The notes: a model not told the origin generated them from the letters alone. A stretch of 11,397 nucleotides of DNA from Promethearchaeota archaeon (GCA_014729315.1 WJKD01000946.1:1-11397); one strand, 5' to 3'. Positions 1 to 7,246 are shown, counted from the first letter of the stretch. Numbers and translations: made by a program.

Positions 1-263
1 ACTTCAATTGAATTAATAATGAATGTTGCATTTTTTAAAGCTTGTTCCCGATTTGTCGTTGACTCAATTTGAAAGTCTAAATTCTCCTCTTCAATCGCTG
101 CTTTACAAGCCCTATAGGCTAAATCTAGGGCCTCGGCGTCAATATCGTGAAGGCTTATAGTAGATCCCTTGAGTACTTCGCTATTTATTATGCATCCTGC
201 CGCGCCCAATCCAAATTGGAGAGATCCTGCGCCAATTAATACTATTTTTTCGTTCGATACCAT
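1..263 (-). CDS. GH4-family NAD-dependent glycosidase, N-terminal part (cut by window edge)
   Basis: Reading the minus strand from the ATG at 263-261 gives 87 residues that run off the window without a stop. Residues 6-18 form a beta strand plus glycine-rich loop (KIVLIGAGSLQFG) typical of the Rossmann NAD-binding site of glycoside hydrolase family 4, followed by SLHDID (37-42), the acidic end of strand 2 that binds the NAD ribose, and by FIINSIE (81-87). GH4 enzymes (alpha-glucosidase, alpha-galactosidase, alpha-glucuronidase, 6-phospho-glycosidases) hydrolyse glycosides in the cytoplasm by a redox mechanism with NAD+ and usually Mn2+. The metal-binding Cys/His residues and the substrate-defining part lie outside the window, so the sugar cannot be named. 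No Shine-Dalgarno precedes the start, but a TATA-like box 30-40 bp upstream suggests a short-leader transcript. A lactate/malate dehydrogenase-like Rossmann protein is the less likely alternative. Confidence 0.8.
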   Translation of the reverse strand, partial: MVSNEKIVLIGAGSLQFGLGAAGCIINSEVLKGSTISLHDIDAEALDLAYRACKAAIEEENLDFQIESTTNREQALKNATFIINSIE

Positions 264-290
264 ATTTTAGAATTTATTGCATGACTTTTT

Positions 291-306
291 TATTTTTATA
301 TTTTAA
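291..306 (-). promoter_or_regulatory. TATA-like promoter element for the GH4 gene
   Basis: On the minus strand this reads TTTAAAATATAAAAAT, an archaeal TATA-type box. Its centre is about 35 bp before the GH4 ATG, so transcription would start roughly at 270 and leave a very short leader, which fits the absence of a ribosome binding site. Such AT-rich boxes arise easily by chance in this genome. Confidence 0.4.
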
Positions 307-363
307 AGAGGGCTTCTCTGTGATTGAAGCTAATCCTATTAATTTCTTACTAAAGTCTAATTT

Positions 364-969
364 TCAAGTTTTGGTCTTTTTATCGATCCGAGTTGTTGAG
401 TATTTTCTAAAAAGAGCGTAATACATATAAAAAGCAATAAAATAATGAATCGCTATGCATGGAAATAATCCTAAGAAGAAAAATATGAGTCCATTAAACA
501 ATCCTAAGAAAAACGAGAAAATTAAGTAAGTTATAAGGATTTTGTAATTTTTATAAGCAAACCAAGTGTGGAGATGGTATAGAGAAAAAATAACACTGGA
601 AATTAGGATTGCATAATTTATTAAACATAAGTCTAATAAAATACCAAGAACGTAAAATCTAAATATCAGTTCCTCTATTATCATAGTTAGAGGAAACCAT
701 AGCCATAAAGTAATGTCGTCGTTCTTATTTATGAGGGTAGCTATCAATTCGTGATTTTTTATGTTCTCAAGGTTGGAGATATTAAATAAATATCTTACAA
801 TTAAAAAGGCTGAAAAGAATAGCAAACTTGTGCCTATAATCAACAAAAAGATAATATATAGGTTAAAATATCTAAAAAAAAAGTATTCTACATTATAACC
901 AAACCCAATAGGAATAACTAATCCGATAAAAACAAGAAGTCTGATTATGTTCTTAAATTTTATATTCAT
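364..969 (-). CDS. CPBP-family intramembrane metalloprotease (CAAX prenyl protease 2-like)
   Basis: A 201-residue, strongly hydrophobic protein with about six membrane helices. It carries the family motifs in order: EELIFR at 99-104 (motif EExxxR, E99/E100/R104), FSLYH at 128-132 (FxxxH, H132) and H175 in the last helix. These glutamates and histidines form the metal-dependent active site inside the membrane in CPBP proteins (the Rce1/abortive-infection family). Known members cleave after prenylated cysteines in eukaryotes or act in bacteriocin immunity and regulated proteolysis in prokaryotes; the substrate here is unknown. The length is normal for the family and all three motifs are present, so it should be active. 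It is divergent from an HxlR regulator with 83 bp between the starts, which makes control by that regulator plausible but unproven. Confidence 0.8.
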   Translation of the reverse strand: MNIKFKNIIRLLVFIGLVIPIGFGYNVEYFFFRYFNLYIIFLLIIGTSLLFFSAFLIVRYLFNISNLENIKNHELIATLINKNDDITLWLWFPLTMIIEELIFRFYVLGILLDLCLINYAILISSVIFSLYHLHTWFAYKNYKILITYLIFSFFLGLFNGLIFFFLGLFPCIAIHYFIAFYMYYALFRKYSTTRIDKKTKT

Positions 970-1015
970 TAATCATTAAGGATAATTATATTATTGTTTT
1001 AGATTAACATCGCAC

Positions 1016-1027
1016 ATTATTAATAAT
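1016..1027. promoter_or_regulatory. 12-bp perfect palindrome in the divergent promoter region
   Basis: ATTATTAATAAT lies in the 83-bp gap between the protease and the HxlR gene, about 25-35 bp before the HxlR start. It may serve as the TATA element of the plus-strand gene, as an autoregulatory operator for a dimeric winged-helix protein, or both. Short palindromes of A and T are common by chance here, so the support is weak. Confidence 0.25.
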
Positions 1028-1052
1028 TTAATGAAAATGAAAGGTAGAAGAT

Positions 1053-1490
1053 ATGGATATTGATGAAATAGAAGAAAAAATAAGAAAATATCGTCCTTTA
1101 AATGAGACAATATCAAAAGCTTGCTCTGTAGGCAGATACTTAATAGATACGTATTTCAGCGAAGTACCTTATTCTAAGAAGCGAAAAAGGTGGGAAATAG
1201 AATTTTTCTATAATAATATCGAATTTATCACCCGAAAATGGGTAATGGAGATTATCTGGGAATTGGAAACGCATAAAGGATTGAATTTTAACGAGTTAAA
1301 AAGAAACATCAAAAAAATCTCTGCTCGAGCTTTGTCTGATCGGTTAAAAGAGTTAGAAGAATCCGACATCATCTCTCGCACCGTGCAGGATACCCGTCCG
1401 CCTACAGTTCTTTACCAATTAAGCGAAAAAGGAAAGGGCTTTATTGAATTAATGATCGTTGTAATTCTTTTTTTGAAAAATATGTATTAG
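1053..1490 (+). CDS. HxlR-family winged-helix transcriptional regulator
   Basis: A 145-residue protein whose C-terminal two thirds match the HxlR winged helix: a first helix with RKWVMEIIWEL (61-71), a second with FNELKRNI (79-86), the recognition helix SARALSDRLKELEESDII (90-107), and a wing with VLYQLSEKGKGF (119-130). HxlR proteins bind DNA as dimers and often control neighbouring genes. The family's fold usually starts near the N-terminus; here about 60 extra residues precede it (charged, with KKRKRWE at 42-48), and their role is not known. The ATG at 1053 has AAGGT (1041-1045) upstream as a ribosome binding site. The divergent CPBP protease is the natural candidate target. The ligand or signal cannot be read from the sequence. 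Confidence 0.8.
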   Translation: MDIDEIEEKIRKYRPLNETISKACSVGRYLIDTYFSEVPYSKKRKRWEIEFFYNNIEFITRKWVMEIIWELETHKGLNFNELKRNIKKISARALSDRLKELEESDIISRTVQDTRPPTVLYQLSEKGKGFIELMIVVILFLKNMY

Positions 1491-1552
1491 ATATTCTTTA
1501 TTCTACAAGAATTACACACTATGCTAATAATCACAAAGATATTTTATAATTA

Positions 1553-1825
1553 TTAAAGTTGAGCTCTGGTTTCTATAGAAATCTCTTTTGGAAAGATTTC
1601 GGGAGATAGTGCCCTTACTCCACCATTATTGTAATCTTTAACCCATCTTTCGATCATAAATTCTGGTTTTTTTAAAAATCCTGCTACGGCAGCACAATTC
1701 TTAAAAATATGCATTAAAAAAAGCGCGTGATATTTTTCTTTTAATCCTTTGTCTTTTTCATTTTTAAACAATTCAATTAATTCCTCGTAACTTGGTGAGC
1801 TTCTCTGAATAATCACTTTATGCAT
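1553..1825 (-). pseudogene. Helix-turn-helix stub resembling the N-terminus of an IS630-type transposase
   Basis: About 90 residues. Residues 20-75 (e.g. LKEKYHALFLMHIF, then IERWVKDYNNGGVRAL) follow the pattern of the helix-turn-helix at the front of IS630/Tc1-type transposases: a helix after a charged 'ELFKNEKD' segment, the HTH, an RW(V/I)K-Y segment, and a 'GG-(L/V)-AL' turn. The frame ends shortly afterwards, and no DDE catalytic domain can be found in the 60 bp before the convergent HxlR gene ends. So this is either a truncated transposase remnant or a small stand-alone DNA-binding protein. The ATG at 1825-1823 is preferred over the TTG at 1834-1832 because an AT-rich TATA-like stretch (about 1846-1858) lies at leaderless distance. 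No inverted repeats bounding an element are visible. Confidence 0.5.
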
Positions 1826-1957
1826 AATATCCAAATCTTATTCAAATAATATATTTTAGAGTATTATTTAGGTGATACATTCCATCAAGCCTGTTTTTAT
1901 TTAATAACATCTATCAACCTTAAGGTCAAATATTAAAGGACTTTCTCAGATATTATC

Positions 1958-1981
1958 GATAGTGAAAAAATTTTTACTATC
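1958..1981. promoter_or_regulatory. 24-bp imperfect palindrome, candidate operator of the FAD/Fe-S operon
   Basis: The outer arms GATAGT (1958-1963) and ACTATC (1976-1981) are perfect inverted repeats around a G, A-tract, T-tract core, so 10 of 12 positions per arm are symmetric. It sits about 23 bp upstream of the TATA box of the oxidase operon, where an archaeal activator or repressor would bind. It is not followed by a T-run in either direction that would suit a terminator, and no gene ends just before it. The binding protein is unknown. Confidence 0.45.
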
Positions 1982-2003
1982 TAAACTGCACTTCACTGAC
2001 AGA

Positions 2004-2011
2004 TATAAATA
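2004..2011 (+). promoter_or_regulatory. TATA box of the FAD/Fe-S oxidase operon
   Basis: TATAAATA, preceded by an A/G-rich stretch that could act as the TFB element. With normal archaeal spacing, transcription would start near 2033 and give a leader of about 30 nt, enough to carry the AAGGA ribosome binding site at 2054-2058. Confidence 0.5.
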
Positions 2012-2062
2012 TAGGAACTTATTTATCATAAATTAAAATAAATTTCTAAATAAAAGGAAATA

Positions 2063-3592
2063 GTGGAAAAAGTGACTGAAATATATCAAAAACTTAAAGA
2101 TATTGTATCGAAAAAATTTATTTCCAATAATCCGATTGTTAGACATGCATATTCGAGAAATGTTGATCCTGTGCTCCATGGCGTACCTGAAATCGTTATA
2201 CGTCCTAAAGATGCTAAGGAAATCTCTGAGGTTATTAAAATTGCTAATGATAACAATGTAACCGTGATCCCTCGAGGAGGAGGAGATTGTGAATTCGGAG
2301 GAAGTAAACCCGTTGGAAACGAAGGAATTGTTCTTGATATGAAAAGAATGAATAATATCATCGAGTTAGACGAGGATAATTTAATTGTAACCGCAGAAGC
2401 TGGCATTTCGTGGGGTAAGCTAAACGAGTATCTTTGCCATTACGGACTTTACACGGGTTGCATGGGACCTGGTTCGGGAATGACTGCGTCCATAGGCGGG
2501 GGGATCTCCCATCATTCTGTAGGTGGTGGGGGATGTGCTAAATATGGTGCATGTACGAATCAATTAGTTGGATTACAAGTGGTTTTACCTACGGGAGAAA
2601 TTATTGAAACGGGCTCCAGGTCGAATAAGTATGCGGAGCGTCATTTCAATAGATTTGGCGGTGGTCCCGATCTCATGGGACTCTTTTGTGGAGATAACGG
2701 TATTCTTGGCGTAAAAACTCAAGTTTCTTTGCAAGTCTTCCCCAGACCGCCTTATGCCGAATATAAAACGTATAATCTGCCCAGGAAAGGTCGACAAGTA
2801 TCTTCTCAGATATTTACCGATATTAGAAAAAAAGGGATTGATGTATACGACGCAATGTATATCTACGACATTATTATAAGAGTAGGTTGCGAAAATGGAA
2901 TGTTTCCTCTATGGGAAGATATGAAAAGAAAGCGGGGTGTGATGTTCTATACTATAGAGGCAAATTCTGAAGCTGAACTTGACGAAAAAGTGAAACAATT
3001 AGACTCAATCTTTTTAGAGCACAAATGCGAACCTTTTGGTCACGAGATTGAGGACGGTAATATAGCAAAATGGCATTACGTTGAGCAAGGCCACTGGCAG
3101 TTTTATCACAATCTTTGGGGGATGATGCCTGGGTTAGAACCATTAACTGCAGAATGCTTCACACCTATTATGACTTATCCGAAAGTTTTAGATGATATAG
3201 ATCAATGGGATATGGAACATAACGATGACATGAAAGTCTTCGTCGATGTAACGGGCCAAAGACCCATATCAGGAAGTGGACCGATCCTTTTAATAGATGG
3301 TTGTAATGTAGAACTGACATGCGGATTTACAAGTTTTGGAAGTTATTATGACGGTGAATTGCACGAAGAATTCGACGAGGCGAATTTGCGATTGTGGAAA
3401 TCGTTTCTCGAACGAGTAGCAAAATGGGGCGTTCAATGGTACATGATGGGAGAATTTGCGTCCAGATTCATGGTTGATTTTGATGTATATGTTCCAGAAT
3501 ATTACAATCTGATGAAGGATGTAAAAGATAAGCTCGATCCAAAGCATATTCTAAGCAGAGGAAAGTTTAATTTCAGAGGTGAGGACAAATAA
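2063..3592 (+). CDS. FAD-linked oxidase subunit, GlcD/D-lactate dehydrogenase type
   Basis: A 509-residue flavoprotein of the PCMH/VAO fold. FAD-binding landmarks are visible: PRGGGDCEFGG (70-80, the phosphate-binding loop), GMTASIGGGISHHSVGG (139-155) and GPDLMGLFCGDNGILGV (201-217, the equivalent of the usual GSEGTLGI element). The C-terminal half is the substrate/cap domain and ends in DPKHILSRGKFNF, like the 'DP...LNPGK' tail of glycolate and D-lactate oxidases. Such enzymes oxidise 2-hydroxyacids to 2-oxoacids and pass electrons to a partner Fe-S protein, which here is encoded next with a 1-nt overlap. The start is GTG at 2063, spaced properly from AAGGA; a second in-frame GTG at 2072 would be too far away. 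The exact substrate (lactate, glycolate, or another hydroxyacid or alkyl-glycerone) cannot be decided. Soluble, no signal peptide. Confidence 0.85.
   Translation: MEKVTEIYQKLKDIVSKKFISNNPIVRHAYSRNVDPVLHGVPEIVIRPKDAKEISEVIKIANDNNVTVIPRGGGDCEFGGSKPVGNEGIVLDMKRMNNIIELDEDNLIVTAEAGISWGKLNEYLCHYGLYTGCMGPGSGMTASIGGGISHHSVGGGGCAKYGACTNQLVGLQVVLPTGEIIETGSRSNKYAERHFNRFGGGPDLMGLFCGDNGILGVKTQVSLQVFPRPPYAEYKTYNLPRKGRQVSSQIFTDIRKKGIDVYDAMYIYDIIIRVGCENGMFPLWEDMKRKRGVMFYTIEANSEAELDEKVKQLDSIFLEHKCEPFGHEIEDGNIAKWHYVEQGHWQFYHNLWGMMPGLEPLTAECFTPIMTYPKVLDDIDQWDMEHNDDMKVFVDVTGQRPISGSGPILLIDGCNVELTCGFTSFGSYYDGELHEEFDEANLRLWKSFLERVAKWGVQWYMMGEFASRFMVDFDVYVPEYYNLMKDVKDKLDPKHILSRGKFNFRGEDK
3576..3584 (+). promoter_or_regulatory. 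Strong ribosome binding site for the Fe-S subunit, inside the upstream gene
   Basis: GAGGTGAGG lies within the last codons of the flavoprotein, 7-9 nt before the ATG at 3592, which overlaps the upstream TAA by one base. This fixes the start and indicates translational coupling of the two subunits. Confidence 0.7.
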
Positions 3593-4824
3593 TGAGCGAA
3601 TTAGAAAATTTAAAAGAAGAATGGAAAGCAGTAATGAGTTGTATGGGATGCGGCGATTGTGGCTACGCCATTAGACCTGCTGTGGGACGCTATTTAACCT
3701 GTCCAGTCAAGGAATCCAAGGACGAGGAAGGATTTGAGATTAGTTTCTCTAGGGGTAGAATGAATGTGTTAAAAAGTGTTTTGGAAGGCAAACTTCCTCT
3801 AAGTAAAGAGTTAGCGGAATTTGCGTACCAGTGTACAGAATGTGGCAACTGCACAGAAGTTTGTCACGAGACTCAGAACCCTAATCTGGTCTTAAATACA
3901 TCTAAGTGGGTGGATCACGTAAAAGTTTGGGACGCGCTGAGAAGAGATTTGGTGAAGGCGGGCTTCGCCCCTTTAGATAGGCATAAGGATTTAGTTGATT
4001 ATATGAACAAAGAGGATATGAAAAACCCATACGGCGAATCAAAATCCAAGAAGTACGAATGGGCCAAGAGCTTTTCAAATATCAAGGATAAAGGCGAATT
4101 TGCAATATTTGCCGGATGTACTATGCCATTACGACAAGTTGATACGCTAAAAAACATGATAAAAATATTCGAAGCAGCAGGACAATATATTGCTTTATCT
4201 CGCAACGAATGGTGCTGCGGCTCGGTTGCAATGAGAATTGGAGATTATGATGCAGTCCAAGAAGAAGTGAGACACAATATTGAGCTTTTTAAAGAGATGG
4301 GAGCAAAAAAGGTGTTTTCTCCGTGTGCAGGTTGTTATCGTACTTTAAAAAAGGATTATCCTGAAATAATGGGAGAAGAATTACCGTTTGAAGTAAAACA
4401 TATTACTGAAATTCTTGTAGAGATGATAAACAATAATAAGATCCCGTTTAAAACGCCAGAATCTTCTTCGAAAGTAACTTATCACGACCCCTGCCATTTA
4501 GGAAGACACATGAATTTGTACGAAATACCCAGAGAAGTTCTTAAAAAAATTCCGGGCGTGGAATTGATTGAGATGAGAAGAAACCGAAAAAACGCGTGGT
4601 GTTGTGGAGCTGGGGGAGGGGTAAAAAGTCAATTCCCCGATTTAGCGGTCGAGATCTCCAAAGATCGCATAGAAGAAGCGATAGAATCGGGTGCGGATGT
4701 TCTTACAACGAGTTGTCCCTTTTGCATTAGCAACTTTTACAATGCTTACGATGAGATGGATGCGGAAATTAAAGGAAAGATACAAGTGATTGATATCATC
4801 GATCTTATCGCTTCAAAAATATAA
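3592..4824 (+). CDS. Fe-S oxidoreductase subunit with two CCG domains (GlcF/HdrD type)
   Basis: A 410-residue protein. Two N-terminal [4Fe-4S] sites: C17, C20, C23 and C37-P (13 residues between the third and fourth Cys), and C81, C84, C87 and C91. Two cysteine-rich CCG domains follow: C176, C208-C209, C245-x2-C248, and C301, C337-C338, C375-x2-C378. In HdrB/HdrD these CCG motifs hold noncubane clusters that act on heterodisulfides; in GlcF and lactate-oxidation subunits they relay electrons. Paired with the FAD subunit, the simplest role is to take electrons from the flavin and give them to a membrane quinone, F420/Hdr-type acceptor or another Fe-S carrier. The ATG start is supported by the strong ribosome binding site. 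No membrane helices. A T-rich terminator follows, so the operon ends here. The final acceptor is not shown by the sequence. Confidence 0.85.
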   Translation: MSELENLKEEWKAVMSCMGCGDCGYAIRPAVGRYLTCPVKESKDEEGFEISFSRGRMNVLKSVLEGKLPLSKELAEFAYQCTECGNCTEVCHETQNPNLVLNTSKWVDHVKVWDALRRDLVKAGFAPLDRHKDLVDYMNKEDMKNPYGESKSKKYEWAKSFSNIKDKGEFAIFAGCTMPLRQVDTLKNMIKIFEAAGQYIALSRNEWCCGSVAMRIGDYDAVQEEVRHNIELFKEMGAKKVFSPCAGCYRTLKKDYPEIMGEELPFEVKHITEILVEMINNNKIPFKTPESSSKVTYHDPCHLGRHMNLYEIPREVLKKIPGVELIEMRRNRKNAWCCGAGGGVKSQFPDLAVEISKDRIEEAIESGADVLTTSCPFCISNFYNAYDEMDAEIKGKIQVIDIIDLIASKI

Positions 4825-4827
4825 AAA

Positions 4828-4847
4828 TCTTTTTTCTTCTTTTTTTT
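4828..4847 (+). terminator. T-tract terminator after the FAD/Fe-S operon
   Basis: A 20-nt pyrimidine tract made almost only of T (three C) begins 4 nt after the Fe-S subunit stop codon. Archaeal RNA polymerase terminates on such T-runs without needing a hairpin, and the next gene has its own promoter-like box. Confidence 0.65.
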
Positions 4848-4960
4848 GACTAATAAACTTACATATGCTCATTTACTCTGATTTAAGTCATTCTATAATG
4901 TTCTTTTGGTAAATATTTTTTTATATGAAATGAACTAAATTAATTTAGAAAGAACTAATA

Positions 4961-4968
4961 AATTTAAA
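4961..4968 (+). promoter_or_regulatory. TATA-like box before the membrane protein gene
   Basis: AATTTAAA, about 35 bp before the ATG at 5000. Normal spacing would place transcription start near 4991, downstream of the TTG at 4988, which argues for the ATG at 5000 as the true start and a very short leader. Confidence 0.35.
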
Positions 4969-4999
4969 CCTAATAGAATCTCTGAGTTTGATTACCTTT

Positions 5000-5671
5000 A
5001 TGCACGAGGATGATAAAATCTTTTTGATTGTTCACGGAATTTTTTCTCTTGTTTGCATGTTGATTCTTTTTCTTCCTTTAAACATAAAAATTGGTATAAA
5101 ATTATTTATTCTAGTTCTTATCTACAACATTATCATCCCTATTGTCGGAGTTTGGAAAAAGGATCGGAACTGGCTCAATATTTGGTTATTTTCCTTCATT
5201 TTAAGCTTATTTCAGATATGGCCCGATTGGTTTTTGTCGGCACAATTAAATATACTTATATTTCCTGAAGATGGGCTTTTTAAAATCGGGACTGTGTCTG
5301 GCTATATGCTTTTCCTGTGGGCAATACCTTTTTTTATAATACTGTATGTTGGAAAAAGAATCGAAACGGATTATTCTGAAAGAATTGTCTATTCTTGTGT
5401 TGCTCTCTTATCTTTGTTAATTTTTGGAACTTCTGAAATGACAATTTGGACAATTGGATCATGGTATGCTCAAAATGTATTCACAATTGGACACATTGCT
5501 GTATATATAATCGTACCTGAGATTCTTCTTGGACTTTCTACTAATTATTTCTACAAAACAATTGAAAAGAAATCCCATTACTACAAAATAATAGCAGCAT
5601 TTTTCGTTATGCTCATATATCTTGGGAGCGCTGTGTTTTTCTTTTTTCTAATCGAGAAAATAGTTTTCTAA
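5000..5671 (+). CDS. Polytopic membrane protein of unknown function
   Basis: I do not recognise this gene with confidence. It is 223 residues from the ATG at 5000; an in-frame TTG at 4988 would add four. Counting from that TTG, hydrophobic helices lie at about 11-30, 36-55, 62-80, 100-121, 133-150, 165-188 and 200-222, so seven segments. Polar or charged residues sit within or beside the helices and look like conserved motifs: WPDWFLS (78-84), FPEDG (92-96), GTSEMTIW (147-154) and GHIAVYIIVPE (168-178). Buried Asp, Glu and His of this kind suggest a membrane enzyme or transporter rather than a simple anchor; loose resemblance to small multi-helix carotenoid-type membrane proteins is only a guess. 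It stands alone between the oxidase terminator and the histidine kinase, on the same strand. Confidence 0.6.
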   Translation: MHEDDKIFLIVHGIFSLVCMLILFLPLNIKIGIKLFILVLIYNIIIPIVGVWKKDRNWLNIWLFSFILSLFQIWPDWFLSAQLNILIFPEDGLFKIGTVSGYMLFLWAIPFFIILYVGKRIETDYSERIVYSCVALLSLLIFGTSEMTIWTIGSWYAQNVFTIGHIAVYIIVPEILLGLSTNYFYKTIEKKSHYYKIIAAFFVMLIYLGSAVFFFFLIEKIVF

Positions 5672-5724
5672 AAATGATTTATTCTTAAAAGTCAAATCTT
5701 TTTAAACTCCTAGTTTATTAATAT

Positions 5725-5742
5725 GGTGATAGATTATTCACC
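5725..5742. repeat. Short inverted repeat in the membrane protein / kinase gap
   Basis: GGTGA and TCACC are separated by 8 nt, in the 249-bp gap after the membrane protein. It is too far from the kinase start to be a leader hairpin if transcription begins at a nearby TATA box; it may be an operator half-site pair or chance. Confidence 0.2.
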
Positions 5743-5866
5743 TATCAAAAGTATATCAAAAATTAAATTAAAATAATCTTTTCTATTAACATAAAGTCCA
5801 CTAAGATAAAATCTTTAAAAACTATACTAATAAGAGAGTTTATTTAGGATTTTTTAACTTAAAAAT

Positions 5867-5884
5867 CTACAGATTATGCTGTAG
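5867..5884 (+). promoter_or_regulatory. Perfect inverted repeat upstream of the histidine kinase
   Basis: CTACAG and CTGTAG flank a 6-nt spacer, ending 36 nt before the kinase TTG start. Depending on where transcription begins it is either an operator overlapping the core promoter or a hairpin in the 5' leader. Confidence 0.35.
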
Positions 5885-5906
5885 TATTAATCTCTAAAGA
5901 TCTTGC

Positions 5907-5911
5907 GGTGA
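5907..5911 (+). promoter_or_regulatory. Ribosome binding site supporting a TTG start
   Basis: GGTGA, 9 nt before the TTG at 5921. The frame is closed by a TGA at 5909-5911, and the next in-frame ATG would cut into the first membrane helix, so TTG 5921 is the best start. Confidence 0.5.
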
Positions 5912-5920
5912 ATAAAAAAG

Positions 5921-7246
5921 TTGTTAGAAGAACCTCTTATTGACCTCGGTATTGCTGTATATTCGGTTATGATAGTTTTTTTATTCATCTTTATGTATCG
6001 ACGAGGCGGAATACTATTTTCGTGGGTTTTAATTACAGTTGCTAATGCCTTCGCTAATTTGTTATTTTATTTTCGACACTACGATCCGATCTTCCGGATA
6101 ATCGGCAATATTTTTTATTTCCTCGCAGCTTTAATCTTAAGTTATTCGGTTATAGGCATGTACTACAAAACATTTCTAAAACCAAAACGCAATTCTAATG
6201 ATTTCAATGCTCGGTCAAAAATTCCTATTATTCTGATCGTTTTCACCTTCAGCTTAATAAATATAATTCAAATTTCTCTCTGTGTTTTTCTAGTCGTAAT
6301 TGGCGGCTTACTTTTTAAGGTATACCTGGAGAAAAGATTGATTACACACATCTTTATGTTATTGGCTGTTATAAATGGATTTTTAACTCTCTTCATTTCT
6401 ATTCTTCATAACAGTGAAGTTGAGGGCGCCTGGGAACTGGCATACTTCGTTAAGATTATTTATGTTACTTCTTTTCTCGCCACTGGATTATCTGCACCGA
6501 TGGAAAATAGAATAAAAGTATCCGAAAAAAGATATTTCGAAGCTTTTAATCGCGCCGAATTCTATAAAGACTTATTTGCTCATGATATTAGCAACATCCT
6601 ACAGAATATACAATCTTCCATTGATTTAATCCCTTTTTATCTCAAAGATTCGAAGAAGTTGGAAAAAATTGAAAAGTTTTTATCAATCGCTAATGAACAA
6701 GTTAAAAGAGGTGCGTTGCTAAACCTAAATGTTAGAAGACTTTCTGAGCTTGAAAATAGTGGGACTTCTCTTAACAAAATTAATGTTATTGGGATTTTGC
6801 GTGAAGCAGTAGACTATATTAAATCAAGTTCTGCCGAAAAATCACTTCGAATTACGTTAAATAACGAGATTGAAGAATTTATTATTAAAGCTAACGGACT
6901 TCTTCGCGATCTCTTTGAAAATTTGATGAATAATTCAATAAGACATAATAAAAACCAAATCGTGGAAATAATTATCAACGTTTCAAAAGTAAATCGCGAA
7001 GGCCTACATTATGTAAGAATCGAATTCATTGATAATGGCGTGGGAATTCGGGAAGAACTTAAGAGCTCTATTTTTCAAAGGTTGTATTGTAATAACAGAG
7101 GCCAAGAAGGAACTGGTTTAGGCTTATGCTTGGTCCAAGAAATTGTTAAAAACTATAACGGTAAGATTTGGGTTGAGGATAGAATTCCCGGTGATTACAA
7201 ACAAGGGAGTAATTTTGTTTTATTATTACCTGAAGCGGGTAACTGA
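5921..7246 (+). CDS. Membrane-bound sensor histidine kinase, orphan
   Basis: A 441-residue two-component kinase. The N-terminal 195 residues hold about six membrane helices (near 10-26, 32-50, 57-80, 101-117, 119-134, 141-161, with a further hydrophobic stretch to 192) and no recognisable ligand domain. A linker helix (200-215) leads to the dimerisation helices with the phospho-acceptor H221 in FAHDISN, then the ATPase domain: N box ENLMNNSIRH (333-342), G1 box DNGVGI (371-376), F box IFQRLY (384-389) and G2 box GTGLGL (397-402). All catalytic residues are present, so it should autophosphorylate using ATP. No response regulator or receiver domain is encoded in the window, so its partner lies elsewhere. 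The sensed signal is unknown; an integral membrane input module of this type may read membrane state or a small hydrophobic ligand. The start is TTG with a GGTGA ribosome binding site. Confidence 0.85.
   Translation: MLEEPLIDLGIAVYSVMIVFLFIFMYRRGGILFSWVLITVANAFANLLFYFRHYDPIFRIIGNIFYFLAALILSYSVIGMYYKTFLKPKRNSNDFNARSKIPIILIVFTFSLINIIQISLCVFLVVIGGLLFKVYLEKRLITHIFMLLAVINGFLTLFISILHNSEVEGAWELAYFVKIIYVTSFLATGLSAPMENRIKVSEKRYFEAFNRAEFYKDLFAHDISNILQNIQSSIDLIPFYLKDSKKLEKIEKFLSIANEQVKRGALLNLNVRRLSELENSGTSLNKINVIGILREAVDYIKSSSAEKSLRITLNNEIEEFIIKANGLLRDLFENLMNNSIRHNKNQIVEIIINVSKVNREGLHYVRIEFIDNGVGIREELKSSIFQRLYCNNRGQEGTGLGLCLVQEIVKNYNGKIWVEDRIPGDYKQGSNFVLLLPEAGN

Noticed and set aside
2086..3547. Several minus-strand open frames inside the FAD oxidase gene
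   Set aside because: They lie wholly within a well-supported coding gene, have no ribosome binding sites, and their products resemble no family.
4988..4990. TTG as start of the seven-helix protein
   Set aside because: An ATG four codons later fits the promoter-like box better and no ribosome binding site supports the TTG.
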